Assembly (NCBI RefSeq): GCF_003751625.1
Contig: NZ_RJUL01000002.1
Location: 372,001-436,000, forward strand
DNA from: Gallaecimonas pentaromativorans
GTDB taxonomy: Bacteria > Pseudomonadota > Gammaproteobacteria > Enterobacterales > Gallaecimonadaceae
Direction of reading: 5' to 3'
Length of the DNA stretch: 64,000 nucleotides
The position numbers and the translations under genes were made by a program. Below the pieces are notes generated by a model. The model was given only the letters and a program-made list of their open reading frames with translations. It did not search any database and was not told where the DNA came from. Each line of letters opens with the position of its first letter. Position 1 is the first letter of the stretch. Positions 27,758-36,095 of this stretch are shown here, piece by piece.

Positions 27758-27833
27758 TGGCGTCCCCTAGGGGATTCGAACCCCTGTTACCGCCGTGAAA
27801 GGGCGGTGTCCTAGGCCTCTAGACGAAGGGGAC
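27758..27833 (-). tRNA. tRNA-Glu (anticodon TTC), copy 1
   Basis: 76 nt with encoded CCA. Reads GTCCCCTTCGTCTAGAGGCC at the 5' end with anticodon loop CTTTCAC (TTC) and a standard T-arm. Identical to copy 2. Confidence 0.97.
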
Positions 27834-27954
27834 AAAATTTGCGATTTCGACGCACTGCGTCGCAGCAAATTTTATAAGGTGAGGTTTTGCTGGCAAAACC
27901 GAGCGACATATTCTGTCTATCACCCCATCAGTTCTAGGTAACTGATGTTTTATT

Positions 27955-28030
<76 letters not shown>

Positions 28031-28036
28031 AAATTG

Positions 28037-28112
28037 TGGCGTCCCCTAGGGGATTCGAACCCCTGTTACCGCCGTGAAAGGGCGGTGTCCTAGGCCTCTA
28101 GACGAAGGGGAC
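28037..28112 (-). tRNA. tRNA-Glu (anticodon TTC), copy 2
   Basis: 76 nt, identical to copy 1, with encoded CCA and TTC anticodon. Confidence 0.97.
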
Positions 28113-28233
28113 AAAATTTGCGATTTCGACGCACTGCGTCGCAGCAAATTTTGTAAGGTGAGGTTTTGCTGGCAAAACCGAGCGACATATTCTGTCTATC
28201 ACCCCATCAGTTCTAGGTAACTGATGTTTTAAT

Positions 28234-28309
<76 letters not shown>

Positions 28310-28398
28310 AAAATCTTGTATCAACCTGCTTTGCTGGTGCAGGCCGAATTATTGCTCTTTTCAGAGCTGATTACCGCTATGAAGCCGCAATCTTTATT

Positions 28399-28474
<76 letters not shown>

Positions 28475-28513
28475 AATGATAGGGGAGGCGTGCTCCCCTT
28501 CAGTGCGAGGCGC

Positions 28514-28542
28514 ATTCTATGCAGCCCCTATTTTCCTGTCAA
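28514..28542 (-). promoter_or_regulatory. Sigma70 promoter of the Ala/Glu tRNA operon
   Basis: On the minus strand TTGACA (28542-28537), 17-bp spacer, TAGAAT (28519-28514), followed by a GC-rich GCGCCTCG discriminator typical of stringently controlled stable-RNA promoters. It sits between gltX and the first tRNA-Ala. Confidence 0.88.
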
Positions 28543-28552
28543 CACGCTTTTG

Positions 28553-29965
28553 TCAGTCAGCGGCGCGTTTGGCGATAAAATCAACGGCTTGGTCCAGACG
28601 GGCCAGGCAGCGGGTTTTACCGATAAGGTGCGCGGTCACATCCAGCGACGGAGACTGGCCGGCGCCGGTGATGGCAACGCGCAGCGGCATGCCCACTTTG
28701 CCCATGCCCACACCCAGTTCGTCGGCGGTACCTTGGATGGCGTCGTGGATGGCTTCAACTGTCCAGTCGCTCAGTGCGGCCAGCTTCGCCTGCACCAGCT
28801 CCAGTGGCTCTTTGGCCACGGGGCGCAGGTGTTTCTTGGCGGCGCCTTCTTCAAACTCGCTGAAGTCTTCGAAGAAGTAACGGCTTTGGGCAGCCAGTTC
28901 CTTGAGGGTATTGACCCGCTCACCCAGCACGGCAATCACGGCCTCAAGGCTTGGGCCATTGCTGGTGTCGATGGCTTGGTCAGCCATGTGCCACTCAAGG
29001 AACTTGGCCACTTCCGCTGCCGGCAAGGTACGGATGTAGTGGTTGTTCAGCCAGTTGAGCTTTTCGGTGTTAAAGGCGCTGGCGGCTTTGTTGACCGCTT
29101 CGAGGGTAAAGAGCTCGACCATCTCCTGGATGCTGAACACTTCTTGGTCGCCATGGGACCAGCCCAGACGCACCAGGTAGTTGAGCAGCGCCTGGGGCAG
29201 GTAGCCGTCGTCGCGGTATTGCATGACCGACACGGCGCCATGGCGCTTGGAGAGTTTTTTACCGTCGTCGCCCAAAATCATCGACACGTGGGCATACACC
29301 GGCACCGGCGCGCCCAGAGCTTTGAGGATGTTGATTTGGCGCGGCGTGTTGTTGATGTGATCTTCACCACGCACCACGTGGGTGATGCCCATGTCCCAGT
29401 CGTCGACCACCACACAGAAGTTGTAGGTGGGGCTGCCGTCGGTGCGCTGGATGATTAAGTCGTCCAGTTCCTTGTTGCCAATCTCGATGGGGCCGCGGAT
29501 TTGGTCATCAAAGATAACGCTGCCGTCTTCGGGGTTTTTGAAACGGATAACGAACGGCTCGTCGCTGCCATGCTCGCTGTGGTCATGGCGGCATTTGCCG
29601 TCATAACGGGGCTTCTCGCCCTTGGCCATTTGCTCTTCACGCATGGCGTCGAGGCGCTCGACGGAGCAATAGCATTTATAAGCCGTGCCGGCTTCGAACA
29701 TCTGCGCGATGACATCGCGGTAACGGTCAAAACGTTTGGTTTGGTAGTAAGGGCCTTCGTCCCATTTCAGATCCAGCCAGTTCATGCCATCCATGATGGC
29801 TTCAATGGCTTCTGGAGTGGAACGTTCCAGATCGGTGTCTTCAATACGCAGCACAAACTCGCCATGGTGATGGCGGGAGAACAGCCAGGAATACAGAGCG
29901 GTGCGGGCGCCGCCAACGTGAAGAAAACCAGTAGGACTGGGAGCAAAGCGAGTTTTGACTTTCAT
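28553..29965 (-). CDS. gltX: Glutamyl-tRNA synthetase
   Basis: 470-residue class I synthetase charging tRNA-Glu. HIGH-type motif [18 protein letters not shown] at the N-terminus, Zn/Cys region YKCYCS, GlnRS/GluRS family blocks ([35 protein letters not shown]), KMSKS equivalent KLSKRHG, and a C-terminal anticodon-binding helical domain. The ATG at 29965 begins [13 protein letters not shown]; an in-frame GTG two codons earlier is also possible. It is placed directly upstream of the operon that encodes two copies of its substrate tRNA-Glu(UUC), though that operon has its own promoter. Confidence 0.98.
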   Translation of the reverse strand: MKVKTRFAPSPTGFLHVGGARTALYSWLFSRHHHGEFVLRIEDTDLERSTPEAIEAIMDGMNWLDLKWDEGPYYQTKRFDRYRDVIAQMFEAGTAYKCYCSVERLDAMREEQMAKGEKPRYDGKCRHDHSEHGSDEPFVIRFKNPEDGSVIFDDQIRGPIEIGNKELDDLIIQRTDGSPTYNFCVVVDDWDMGITHVVRGEDHINNTPRQINILKALGAPVPVYAHVSMILGDDGKKLSKRHGAVSVMQYRDDGYLPQALLNYLVRLGWSHGDQEVFSIQEMVELFTLEAVNKAASAFNTEKLNWLNNHYIRTLPAAEVAKFLEWHMADQAIDTSNGPSLEAVIAVLGERVNTLKELAAQSRYFFEDFSEFEEGAAKKHLRPVAKEPLELVQAKLAALSDWTVEAIHDAIQGTADELGVGMGKVGMPLRVAITGAGQSPSLDVTAHLIGKTRCLARLDQAVDFIAKRAAD

Positions 29966-30009
29966 GGACACACTTATCTGTTGAAAGGCCGGAGCGGGAC
30001 AAGGGGCTT

Positions 30010-30037
30010 ATTCTAGCACCGCAACCAAGGGACCCAA
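30010..30037 (-). promoter_or_regulatory. Probable gltX promoter
   Basis: Minus-strand TTGGGT (30037-30032), 16-bp spacer, TAGAAT (30015-30010), about 45 bp upstream of the gltX start codon. The -10 box is good, the -35 box weak. Confidence 0.5.
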
Positions 30038-30090
30038 ACACCCAAGGCGCTGAAAAATTCAGCATTCAAGCGGGGTTGCGGTGAATTGGG

Positions 30091-30118
30091 TTGACAGTGA
30101 AAAAGCCCTCCCTATAAT
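30091..30118 (+). promoter_or_regulatory. Sigma70 promoter of the tRNA-Val operon
   Basis: Consensus TTGACA (30091-30096) and consensus TATAAT (30113-30118) with a 16-bp spacer, 18 bp before the first tRNA-Val. Strong stable-RNA promoter. Confidence 0.92.
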
Positions 30119-30135
30119 ACCGCTCCACATGGCAG

Positions 30136-30211
30136 GGGTGATTAGCTCAGCTGGGAGAGCACCTCCCTTACAAGGAGGGGGTCACTGGTTCGAACCCGGT
30201 ATCACCCACCA
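30136..30211 (+). tRNA. tRNA-Val (anticodon TAC), copy 1
   Basis: 76 nt with encoded CCA. GGGTGAT/ATCACCC acceptor stem, anticodon loop CTTACAA (TAC), normal D- and T-arms. First gene of the plus-strand array. Confidence 0.97.
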
Positions 30212-30230
30212 CTGTTCTTGTTTAGATAGG

Positions 30231-30291
30231 GAAAGTACCTCCCGCTGATACAAGAACCGGGGATAACGAGTCCAACTCGATATTTCCCACC
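30231..30291 (+). pseudogene. Degenerate tRNA-Val-like unit 1
   Basis: Shares GTACCTCCCGCTGATACAAG and GAACCGGGGATAAC with the later units but has a strongly altered 3' end (ACTCGATATTTCCCACC). The tRNA 5' half is missing. Confidence 0.6.
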
Positions 30292-30365
30292 CTATTCCTC
30301 TCGAGGAACCTGCCAGCCAAATTAAAACGTGTCGTCAGTCTTCCCAGGACGCCACTACAGATTTA

Positions 30366-30441
30366 GGGTGATTAGCTCAGCTGGGAGAGCACCTCCCTTA
30401 CAAGGAGGGGGTCACTGGTTCGAACCCGGTATCACCCACCA
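30366..30441 (+). tRNA. tRNA-Val (anticodon TAC), copy 2
   Basis: 76 nt, identical to copy 1; preceded by the linker TTCCCAGGACGCCACTACAG that recurs before copies 3-5. Confidence 0.97.
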
Positions 30442-30465
30442 TATAAATTGGTTTTTGTCTTCTGC

Positions 30466-30528
30466 GAGAGCACCTCCCGCCGATACAAGAACCGGGGATA
30501 ACAGGCTCAAATCTGGTATCGCCCACCA
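30466..30528 (+). pseudogene. Degenerate tRNA-Val-like unit 2
   Basis: 63 nt from GAGAGCACCTCCC to a CGCCCACCA end. Keeps the D-stem 3' side and acceptor 3' strand with CCA; the anticodon stem is expanded by about 6 nt and T-loop TTCGAAC has become CTCAAAT. Confidence 0.65.
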
Positions 30529-30573
30529 TATACAACGTGTCGTCACGCTTCCCAGGACGCCACTATAGATTTA

Positions 30574-30649
30574 GGGTGATTAGCTCAGCTGGGAGAGCAC
30601 CTCCCTTACAAGGAGGGGGTCACTGGTTCGAACCCGGTATCACCCACCA
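30574..30649 (+). tRNA. tRNA-Val (anticodon TAC), copy 3
   Basis: 76 nt, identical to the other copies; starts 208 bp after copy 2. Confidence 0.97.
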
Positions 30650-30673
30650 TATAAATTGGTTGTTGTCTTCTGC

Positions 30674-30735
30674 GAGAGCACCTCCCGCTGATACAAGAAC
30701 CGGGGATAACAGGCTCAAACCTGGTATCACCACCA
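30674..30735 (+). pseudogene. Degenerate tRNA-Val-like unit 3
   Basis: Like unit 2 but one C shorter in the acceptor strand (ATCACCACCA). It is followed after 24 bp by a further degenerate unit, the only place in the array with two in a row. Confidence 0.65.
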
Positions 30736-30759
30736 TACAAGTTGGTTTTTGTCTTCTGC

Positions 30760-30822
30760 GAGAGCACCTCCCGCGGATACAAGAACCGGGGATAACAGGC
30801 TCGAAGCTGGTATCACCCACCA
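30760..30822 (+). pseudogene. Degenerate tRNA-Val-like unit 4
   Basis: 86 bp after unit 3. T-loop region reads CTCGAAG, closer to the genuine TTCGAAC than in other units; ends ATCACCCACCA. Confidence 0.65.
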
Positions 30823-30867
30823 TATACAACGTGTCGTCACTCTTCCCAGGACGCCACTACAGATTTA

Positions 30868-30943
30868 GGGTGATTAGCTCAGCTGGGAGAGCACCTCCCT
30901 TACAAGGAGGGGGTCACTGGTTCGAACCCGGTATCACCCACCA
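30868..30943 (+). tRNA. tRNA-Val (anticodon TAC), copy 4
   Basis: 76 nt, identical; starts 294 bp after copy 3, i.e. one 208-bp period plus the extra 86-bp degenerate unit. Confidence 0.97.
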
Positions 30944-30967
30944 TATAAATTGGTTTTTGTCTTTCGC

Positions 30968-31030
30968 GAGAGCACCTCCCGCTGATACAAAAACCGGGGA
31001 TAACAGGCTCAAACCTGGTATCGCCCACCA
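30968..31030 (+). pseudogene. Degenerate tRNA-Val-like unit 5
   Basis: 63 nt; same layout as unit 2 with AAAAACCGGGG instead of AAGAACCGGGG, ending ATCGCCCACCA. Confidence 0.65.
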
Positions 31031-31075
31031 TATACAACGTGTCGTCACGCTTCCCAGGACGCCACCACAGATTTA

Positions 31076-31151
31076 GGGTGATTAGCTCAGCTGGGAGAGC
31101 ACCTCCCTTACAAGGAGGGGGTCACTGGTTCGAACCCGGTATCACCCACCA
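31076..31151 (+). tRNA. tRNA-Val (anticodon TAC), copy 5
   Basis: 76 nt, identical; 208 bp after copy 4. Last intact tRNA of the array before the terminator at 31245. Confidence 0.97.
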
Positions 31152-31175
31152 TATAAATTGGTTTTTGTCTTCCGC

Positions 31176-31238
31176 GAGAGCACCTCCCGCTGATACAAGA
31201 ACCGGGGATAACAGGCTCAAATCTGGTATCACCCACCA
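31176..31238 (+). pseudogene. Degenerate tRNA-Val-like unit 6
   Basis: 63 nt; ends ATCACCCACCA and is followed within 7 bp by an intrinsic terminator. Confidence 0.65.
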
Positions 31239-31244
31239 TATTAG

Positions 31245-31270
31245 AAAGCCACCTTCGGGTGGCTTTTTGC
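31245..31270 (+). terminator. Intrinsic terminator 1 of the tRNA-Val operon
   Basis: AAAGCCACC, loop TTCG, GGTGGCTTT, then a T-rich tract (31245-31270). The stable UUCG tetraloop and T-run make this the main end of the transcript. Confidence 0.92.
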
Positions 31271-31290
31271 TTTATTACGATTGCCAAGGT

Positions 31291-31351
31291 GCAGCACCTC
31301 CCGCTGATACAAGAACCGGGGGTAACAGGTCCAATCCGGTATCACCCACCA
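31291..31351 (+). pseudogene. Degenerate tRNA-Val-like unit 7
   Basis: Lies between the two terminators. GCAGCACCTCCCGCTGATAC, then AACAGGTCCAATCCGGTATC and CACCCACCA; T-arm CAGGT...CCGG is altered. Confidence 0.6.
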
Positions 31352-31355
31352 TATT

Positions 31356-31387
31356 AAAAAGCCACCTTCGGGTGGCTTTTGCTTTTC
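31356..31387 (+). terminator. Intrinsic terminator 2, duplicate of terminator 1
   Basis: Same AAAGCCACC-TTCG-GGTGGCTTT hairpin as at 31245, followed by TGCTTTT. Duplicated together with a degenerate tRNA-like unit. Confidence 0.88.
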
Positions 31388-31394
31388 TGACTTT

Positions 31395-31465
31395 GGGTGA
31401 TCTAGGTGCAGTACCTCCTGCCGATACAAGAACCGGGTAACAGGCCCAACCCGGTGCCATCCACC
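31395..31465 (+). pseudogene. Degenerate tRNA-Val-like unit 8
   Basis: The only degenerate unit that also keeps a tRNA-like 5' end (GGGTGATCTAGGTGCAGTACC); 3' end GGTGCCATCCACC. Most diverged, farthest downstream. Confidence 0.55.
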
Positions 31466-31527
31466 CTGTTGAAGGGCCTCCTCTCCCTACCCTTGCCGCT
31501 TGTGAATACTCCGCTGATTGTGTTAAT

Positions 31528-31548
31528 GGTATTTTATATACCGTATAC
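31528..31548 (+). promoter_or_regulatory. Palindromes upstream of the GH27 gene
   Basis: GGTAT-TTTAT-ATACC (31528-31542) overlaps TATAC-C-GTATA (31538-31548), immediately before the ribosome site. Candidate operator for a sugar-responsive regulator; binding protein unknown. Confidence 0.4.
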
Positions 31549-31563
31549 AAAAAGGAATCGGCG

Positions 31564-33093
31564 ATGATCATGCGTTACTTCCCTATGGCAGGTGTCAGCC
31601 TGCTAGCAGCCTTGGCGCTGTCTGCTTGCCAAAGCCAGCAGGCCAGCCCGCTAGCCGGGGTCTGGCTTTTTGGTAAAGAGGTTCAGGACTTCCCCGGGGT
31701 GCGAATGATAGAGATAAAGGCCCAGGGAGATGGTTACACCGGCACCATGACCACCGACTGGTACGGCCCCATGCCGATGAAAGACCTGGCAGTGAAAGAC
31801 GGGGTGGCCACCTTTGGTATATTCAATGGCAATGCCCGGGTCCCGGTTAAAACCTGGACGGCTCGCCTTGACGGCGACAAGCTCCATGTCACTGGCGAGG
31901 TCTGGTACGGCAAGCTCGATAACGATGCGGTGCGTGGCAGCCAAGCCGACGCCGAAAAGCGCCGCTTTCATCTAACCGCCCTGCCCCCTTATGCCGAGCT
32001 AAAGCCTGATGGCCTTGCCCAAACACCGCCCATGGGCTGGAGCAGCTGGAACAAGTTTGCCGATCACATCGACGATAAAACAGTGCGCGAAATTGCCGAT
32101 GCCATGGTCAGCTCCGGCCTTCGCGACGCCGGGTATCGCTACATCAATATCGACGACGGCTGGCAAGGCCAGCGCGGCGCCGATGGCCAAATTCGGCCCA
32201 ACTCCCGCTTTCCCGATATGAAAGCCCTGGCCGATTACGTGCATGGCAAGGGCCTCAAACTGGGGATTTACAGCTCTCCTGGCCCCAAAACCTGCGCCGG
32301 TTACGAGGGCAGCTACGGCCATATTCAGCAAGACGCCGCCACCTACGCCGCCTGGGGCATTGATTATTTGAAATACGATCTGTGCTCGGGCGAGGCCTTC
32401 TATCAAAGCGCCGAGCAGATCCGTGCCAGCTACCAAGAGATGGGCCAGGCACTGCGCGCCACCGGCCGCGCCATCGTCTATAGCCTTTGCGAATACGGCC
32501 GCGGCGATGTCGGCAGTTGGGGGAGAAATGTCGGTGGCCACCTGTGGCGCACCACAGGCGACATTGAAGATAAGTATCAGGTAATGGCCAAGCTCGGCTT
32601 TGATGGCAACGGCAGCCCCCAACATGCCGGCCCCGGCGGCTGGAACGACCCGGACATGCTGGAAGTGGGCAACGGCGGCATGAGTGTTGAAGAATACCGC
32701 ACCCACATGACCCTATGGGCCATGTCAGCCGCGCCGCTATTGATGGGCCACGACCTTCGCAACATGGACCGGCAAACCGCCAGCCTGCTGGAAAACCCCG
32801 AAGTGATCGCCATCGACCAAGACGCCCTGGGGATCCAGGGGCAAGCGGTTCGAAAAGAAGACGGCGCTGAGATTTGGGTCAAGCCCCTTGCTGGCGGCGC
32901 CGTTGCCCTGGCGCTCTTTAACCGCACCGATAAACCCCAGAGCATCGAATTTAGCGCCAAAGACGCCGGTTTAAGCCAACTGGCGACCCTTCGCGACCTT
33001 TGGGCACACCAACCGCTGGTCACAGACACCCGGCACATTACGCTTCCAGCCCATGGTGCGGCACTACTTAAGGTCAGTGGCAACGCGCTGTAA
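31564..33093 (+). CDS. GH27 alpha-galactosidase lipoprotein
   Basis: 509-residue predicted lipoprotein hydrolysing alpha-galactosides (GH27/melibiase). Lipoprotein signal ending LALSAC (Cys22), an N-terminal beta domain of about 120 residues, then the GH27 barrel from TPPMGWSSWN (154-163) through YINIDDGW, nucleophile Asp272 in YLKYDLC, and acid/base Asp in WNDPDMLEVGN (360-370), then a C-terminal beta domain (AVALFNRTDKPQSIEF). AAGGAATC precedes the ATG. The N-terminal extension is not usual for GH27 and may be a binding or docking domain. Not adjacent to a transporter; it fits with the GH43 enzyme as glycan side-chain removal. Confidence 0.95.
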   Translation: MIMRYFPMAGVSLLAALALSACQSQQASPLAGVWLFGKEVQDFPGVRMIEIKAQGDGYTGTMTTDWYGPMPMKDLAVKDGVATFGIFNGNARVPVKTWTARLDGDKLHVTGEVWYGKLDNDAVRGSQADAEKRRFHLTALPPYAELKPDGLAQTPPMGWSSWNKFADHIDDKTVREIADAMVSSGLRDAGYRYINIDDGWQGQRGADGQIRPNSRFPDMKALADYVHGKGLKLGIYSSPGPKTCAGYEGSYGHIQQDAATYAAWGIDYLKYDLCSGEAFYQSAEQIRASYQEMGQALRATGRAIVYSLCEYGRGDVGSWGRNVGGHLWRTTGDIEDKYQVMAKLGFDGNGSPQHAGPGGWNDPDMLEVGNGGMSVEEYRTHMTLWAMSAAPLLMGHDLRNMDRQTASLLENPEVIAIDQDALGIQGQAVRKEDGAEIWVKPLAGGAVALALFNRTDKPQSIEFSAKDAGLSQLATLRDLWAHQPLVTDTRHITLPAHGAALLKVSGNAL

Positions 33094-33118
33094 AAAAGGC
33101 CGCTTAGCGGCCTTTTTT
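33092..33118. terminator. Bidirectional terminator between GH27 and ppiC
   Basis: GGCCGC-TTA-GCGGCC stem (33098-33112) flanked by six A and six T; serves both convergent genes. Confidence 0.92.
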
Positions 33119-33407
33119 ATTTGATATCAGTGGAGCGGTACACCGTTTTAATGAGATGCCAGCCAAACTTGGTTTTCACCGGGCCATGCACTTCAAAAAG
33201 CGGCTTTTTAAAGACCACATTGTCAAAGGCTTTGACCATATCGCCCTTGCGAAACTCCCCTAAGTCACCGCCTCTTCGCTTGGAGGGGCACAAGGAATGC
33301 TGCTTGGCCAGCTTGTTAAAGTCGGCCCCTTTTTTCAGCTGTTCAAGCAGCTTCTCGGCCTCTTGCTGGGTTTTCACCAGAATGTGATATGCGCTGGCTG
33401 TGGCCAT
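33117..33407 (-). CDS. ppiC: Parvulin-type peptidyl-prolyl isomerase PpiC
   Basis: 96-residue single-domain cytoplasmic parvulin. Motifs [69 protein letters not shown] cover the whole PpiC fold, including the two conserved His and the Cys. Start at the second of two ATGs (33407), which is better spaced from GAGGAG; the first (33410) adds one Met. No signal peptide. Confidence 0.96.
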   Translation of the reverse strand: MATASAYHILVKTQQEAEKLLEQLKKGADFNKLAKQHSLCPSKRRGGDLGEFRKGDMVKAFDNVVFKKPLFEVHGPVKTKFGWHLIKTVYRSTDIK

Positions 33408-33659
33408 CATTTTGCTCCTCTTGCTAAGGCCGCTATTGTCCCACCGCCAGCCTTAGCCGCCAAGACCGCCATGGCTTTCGCATTGTTCGTAGCCAGCCAT
33501 CTTTTGACAGCCAAGAAACGTACAACGCCTTACCACATAGTTTTTGCAATTGCTGAAAAACTGTGTACACATGAACGCAACCTATTGTCGTACTTTCATT
33601 TTCTGGCAAAAAGCCTAGGCTGTATCAATGCAGTTATCCCTGAAATCATGGGCTGATAT

Positions 33660-33675
33660 GTGGTAGTTTTACCAC
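33660..33675 (+). promoter_or_regulatory. Small palindrome upstream of the first glucose dehydrogenase
   Basis: GTGGTA-GTTT-TACCAC, about 25 bp upstream of the start codon at 33701; candidate operator or 5'-UTR hairpin. The rest of 33411-33700 shows no gene. Confidence 0.35.
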
Positions 33676-33700
33676 GCCTTAAAATAAGGATTATTGTATT

Positions 33701-36034
33701 ATGATTATCTTTTCCCTCCTCTTTCTCTTCATCGGCCTGGCGCTGCTGGTTGGCGGTGTCTGGCTGATAGCCCTGGGCGGCAGTTGGTACTACGCCATCA
33801 CCGGCCTGGTACTGCTGGTGGTGGGCGCCCTCACCAAAAACCGCCGCACCTCGGCCCGCTTGCTTTACGCGGCGTTCCTGGTGGCAACCGCCGTTTGGGC
33901 ATTGTGGGAATCGGGTTACGACTGGTGGCCTCTTGCCACCCGCATGGGCCTGTTCCTGATCCTGGCTATTCCGCTGCTGCTGGCCACCAAAAGCAATAAA
34001 GGCGGCGTCAAGGTACTGCTGCCGGTTTGGGCCGTGTTAGTGGTGGGCACCCTCGCCTCTACCTTGGTGGACAAACACAAGATTGATGGCGAGCTCAGCA
34101 CCGAAATCAAGGTCGCAGCCCCCAATCTTGGCGACGCCCCCGCTGACGGCTGGCAAGCCTATGGCCGCAGCAACATGGGCCAGCGCTATTCGCCCCTGGA
34201 CCAAATCACCCCCGCTAACGTCAGCAATCTGGAGCTTGCCTGGCAATACCAGACGGGCGATAAAAAAGGCCCGGGGGACGTAGGCGAAACCACCTACGAA
34301 GCGACCCCTCTTAAGCTGGGCAACACCCTTTATCTGTGTACCCCCCATAACTGGTTGGTAGCCCTGGACGCCGACTCTGGTAAAAAGGTGTGGCAGTACA
34401 AGGCAGCCATTGAGCCAGATCTGCAGCGCCAGCACCAAACCTGCCGCGGCGTGTCCTATCTGCCCGGCACTTCCGGCCAATTGCCGGTGGCCAAGGTGAT
34501 GGACGCGCCGTCCGAGTCGCTGGCGCCCATTGCCTGCGATGCCGAGCTGTTCTTGCCGACTTCTGATGCCAAACTCATCGCCCTGGACCCGGCAACCGGC
34601 GCTCGCTGCCAGAACTTTGCTGACGAGGGCGTGCTTGATCTCACCCAGCACATGCCCTTTAAGCAGCACGGCTATTACTACTCCACCTCGCCGCCGTTGG
34701 TGGCCAAGGGCAAGGTGATTGTCGCAGGCTCGGTGAACGACAACTACGCGGTCAACTCCCCCTCCGGGGTGATCCGCGCCTTTGACGCTCGTACCGGCCA
34801 ATTGCTGTGGAATTTCGACTCCGGTAACCCGGACCAAACCGCCCCTCTGGGCGCTGGCGAGGTCTACACCCCCAGCTCCCCCAACAGCTGGTCTGTGGCC
34901 AGTGCCGACGAGAAACTGGACCTGGCCTACTTCCCCATGGGTAACCGCACCCCGGACCAACTGGGCATGTACCGAAGCCCTGCCGAGGAGAAATACGCCA
35001 GCTCGGTGTTGGCGCTCAACCTCGACACCGGTAAACCTGCCTGGGTGCAGCAGTTTATCCACCACGATCTGTGGGACATGGACACCCCTGCCCAACCGGT
35101 ATTGCTGGATCTGCAAACCAAAAATGGCCTGGAGCCGGCGCTGGTGGTACCCACCAAGCAAGGGGACGTTTATGTGCTGAACCGGGCCACCGGCCAGCCC
35201 ATCTTCCCCATCACCGAAGAGCCAGCCCCCCAAGGCACCGATATTCCTGGCGACCACACCTCGCCCACCCAGCCCAGTTCAGCACTTAACTTCAAGCCGC
35301 CGACCCTCAAAGAGTCGGACATGTGGGGCGCCAGCCCGCTGGACCAGCTGTGGTGCCGCATCGAGTTTAAAACCCTCAACTACCAAGGGCAGTACACGGC
35401 CCCCTCTACCAAGGGCACCATTGTCTTCCCCGGTAACTTTGGGGTCTTCAACTGGGGCAGCGTGGCGGTAGACCCTAAACGCCAGGTCATGTTTGGCATG
35501 CCGCTGTACCTGGCCTTTACCTCCACCCTGGTGAAAAAGGACGGCGGCGATCTGGGCCCGGCCAACCAAGGGGAGCACGGTCTTAACGCCAACGAAGGTG
35601 GCCCTTATGCAGTTGATATGAAGCCCTTCTTGTCGCCCCTTGGCGTGCCCTGCCAGCAGCCCCCCTGGGGCTATGTGGCCGGGGTGGACTTGAGCACCGG
35701 TAAAAAAGTGTGGCAGCACAAAAACGGCACCATCCACGACATGACCCCCCTGCCCTTGCCCATCAAGATGGGCGTACCCGGCATCGGCGGCCCGGTTATT
35801 ACAGCCGGTGGCGTAGTGTTTATGTCAGCGGCGGTGGATGATTACATCCGCGCCTACGACCTGACTTCCGGCAAGGTGCTGTGGCAGGCTCGCTTGCCCG
35901 CCGGCGGCCAAGCCACCCCCATGACCTACGTCAACAGCAAAGGCGAGCAAATGGTGGTGCAGGTTGCCGGGGGCCACGGCTCCATCGGTACCACCATCGG
36001 CGACTACGTGGTGGCCTACAAGCTCAAGCACTAA
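33701..36034 (+). CDS. Membrane-bound PQQ-dependent glucose/quinate-type dehydrogenase (copy 1)
   Basis: 777 residues with the membrane-bound glucose dehydrogenase layout: five N-terminal helices (about 1-130, with GGVWLIALGGSWYY), then an eight-bladed PQQ propeller in the periplasm starting DGWQAYGRSNMGQRYSPLDQI. Typical propeller segments include LELAWQYQTGD, FIHHDLWDMDTPAQPVL and GGQATPMTY. Oxidises an aldose or quinate/shikimate and passes electrons to ubiquinone. AAGGATT precedes the ATG. PQQ synthesis genes are not in the window. Substrate cannot be decided from sequence alone. Confidence 0.94.
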   Translation: MIIFSLLFLFIGLALLVGGVWLIALGGSWYYAITGLVLLVVGALTKNRRTSARLLYAAFLVATAVWALWESGYDWWPLATRMGLFLILAIPLLLATKSNKGGVKVLLPVWAVLVVGTLASTLVDKHKIDGELSTEIKVAAPNLGDAPADGWQAYGRSNMGQRYSPLDQITPANVSNLELAWQYQTGDKKGPGDVGETTYEATPLKLGNTLYLCTPHNWLVALDADSGKKVWQYKAAIEPDLQRQHQTCRGVSYLPGTSGQLPVAKVMDAPSESLAPIACDAELFLPTSDAKLIALDPATGARCQNFADEGVLDLTQHMPFKQHGYYYSTSPPLVAKGKVIVAGSVNDNYAVNSPSGVIRAFDARTGQLLWNFDSGNPDQTAPLGAGEVYTPSSPNSWSVASADEKLDLAYFPMGNRTPDQLGMYRSPAEEKYASSVLALNLDTGKPAWVQQFIHHDLWDMDTPAQPVLLDLQTKNGLEPALVVPTKQGDVYVLNRATGQPIFPITEEPAPQGTDIPGDHTSPTQPSSALNFKPPTLKESDMWGASPLDQLWCRIEFKTLNYQGQYTAPSTKGTIVFPGNFGVFNWGSVAVDPKRQVMFGMPLYLAFTSTLVKKDGGDLGPANQGEHGLNANEGGPYAVDMKPFLSPLGVPCQQPPWGYVAGVDLSTGKKVWQHKNGTIHDMTPLPLPIKMGVPGIGGPVITAGGVVFMSAAVDDYIRAYDLTSGKVLWQARLPAGGQATPMTYVNSKGEQMVVQVAGGHGSIGTTIGDYVVAYKLKH

Positions 36035-36048
36035 AAGACAGGCCCTGT

Positions 36049-36078
36049 AAAAAAGCCCGGCATCTGCCGGGCTTTTTG
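36049..36078. terminator. Bidirectional terminator after copy-1 dehydrogenase
   Basis: AGCCCGGCA-TC-TGCCGGGCT (36054-36073) with flanking A- and T-tracts; shared with the convergent glutamate-synthase-like gene. Confidence 0.92.
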
Positions 36079-36095
36079 TTGCGCTGCTCTTAGCG

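Noticed and set aside
30329-31440. Long plus-strand open frames reading through the tRNA-Val array, encoding repeated 'SSAGRAPPLQGGGHWFEPGITHH' units
   Set aside because: They run through intact tRNA genes and exist only because the 208-bp repeat keeps the frame open; not protein-coding.
30136-31465. Regularly spaced repeats suggestive of a CRISPR array
   Set aside because: Repeat elements are tRNA genes and their decayed copies; intervals are 208 or 86 bp and also repeated; no cas genes.
34037-35257. 406-codon minus-strand frame opposite the first PQQ dehydrogenase
   Set aside because: Antisense shadow; coding strand is clear from family motifs.
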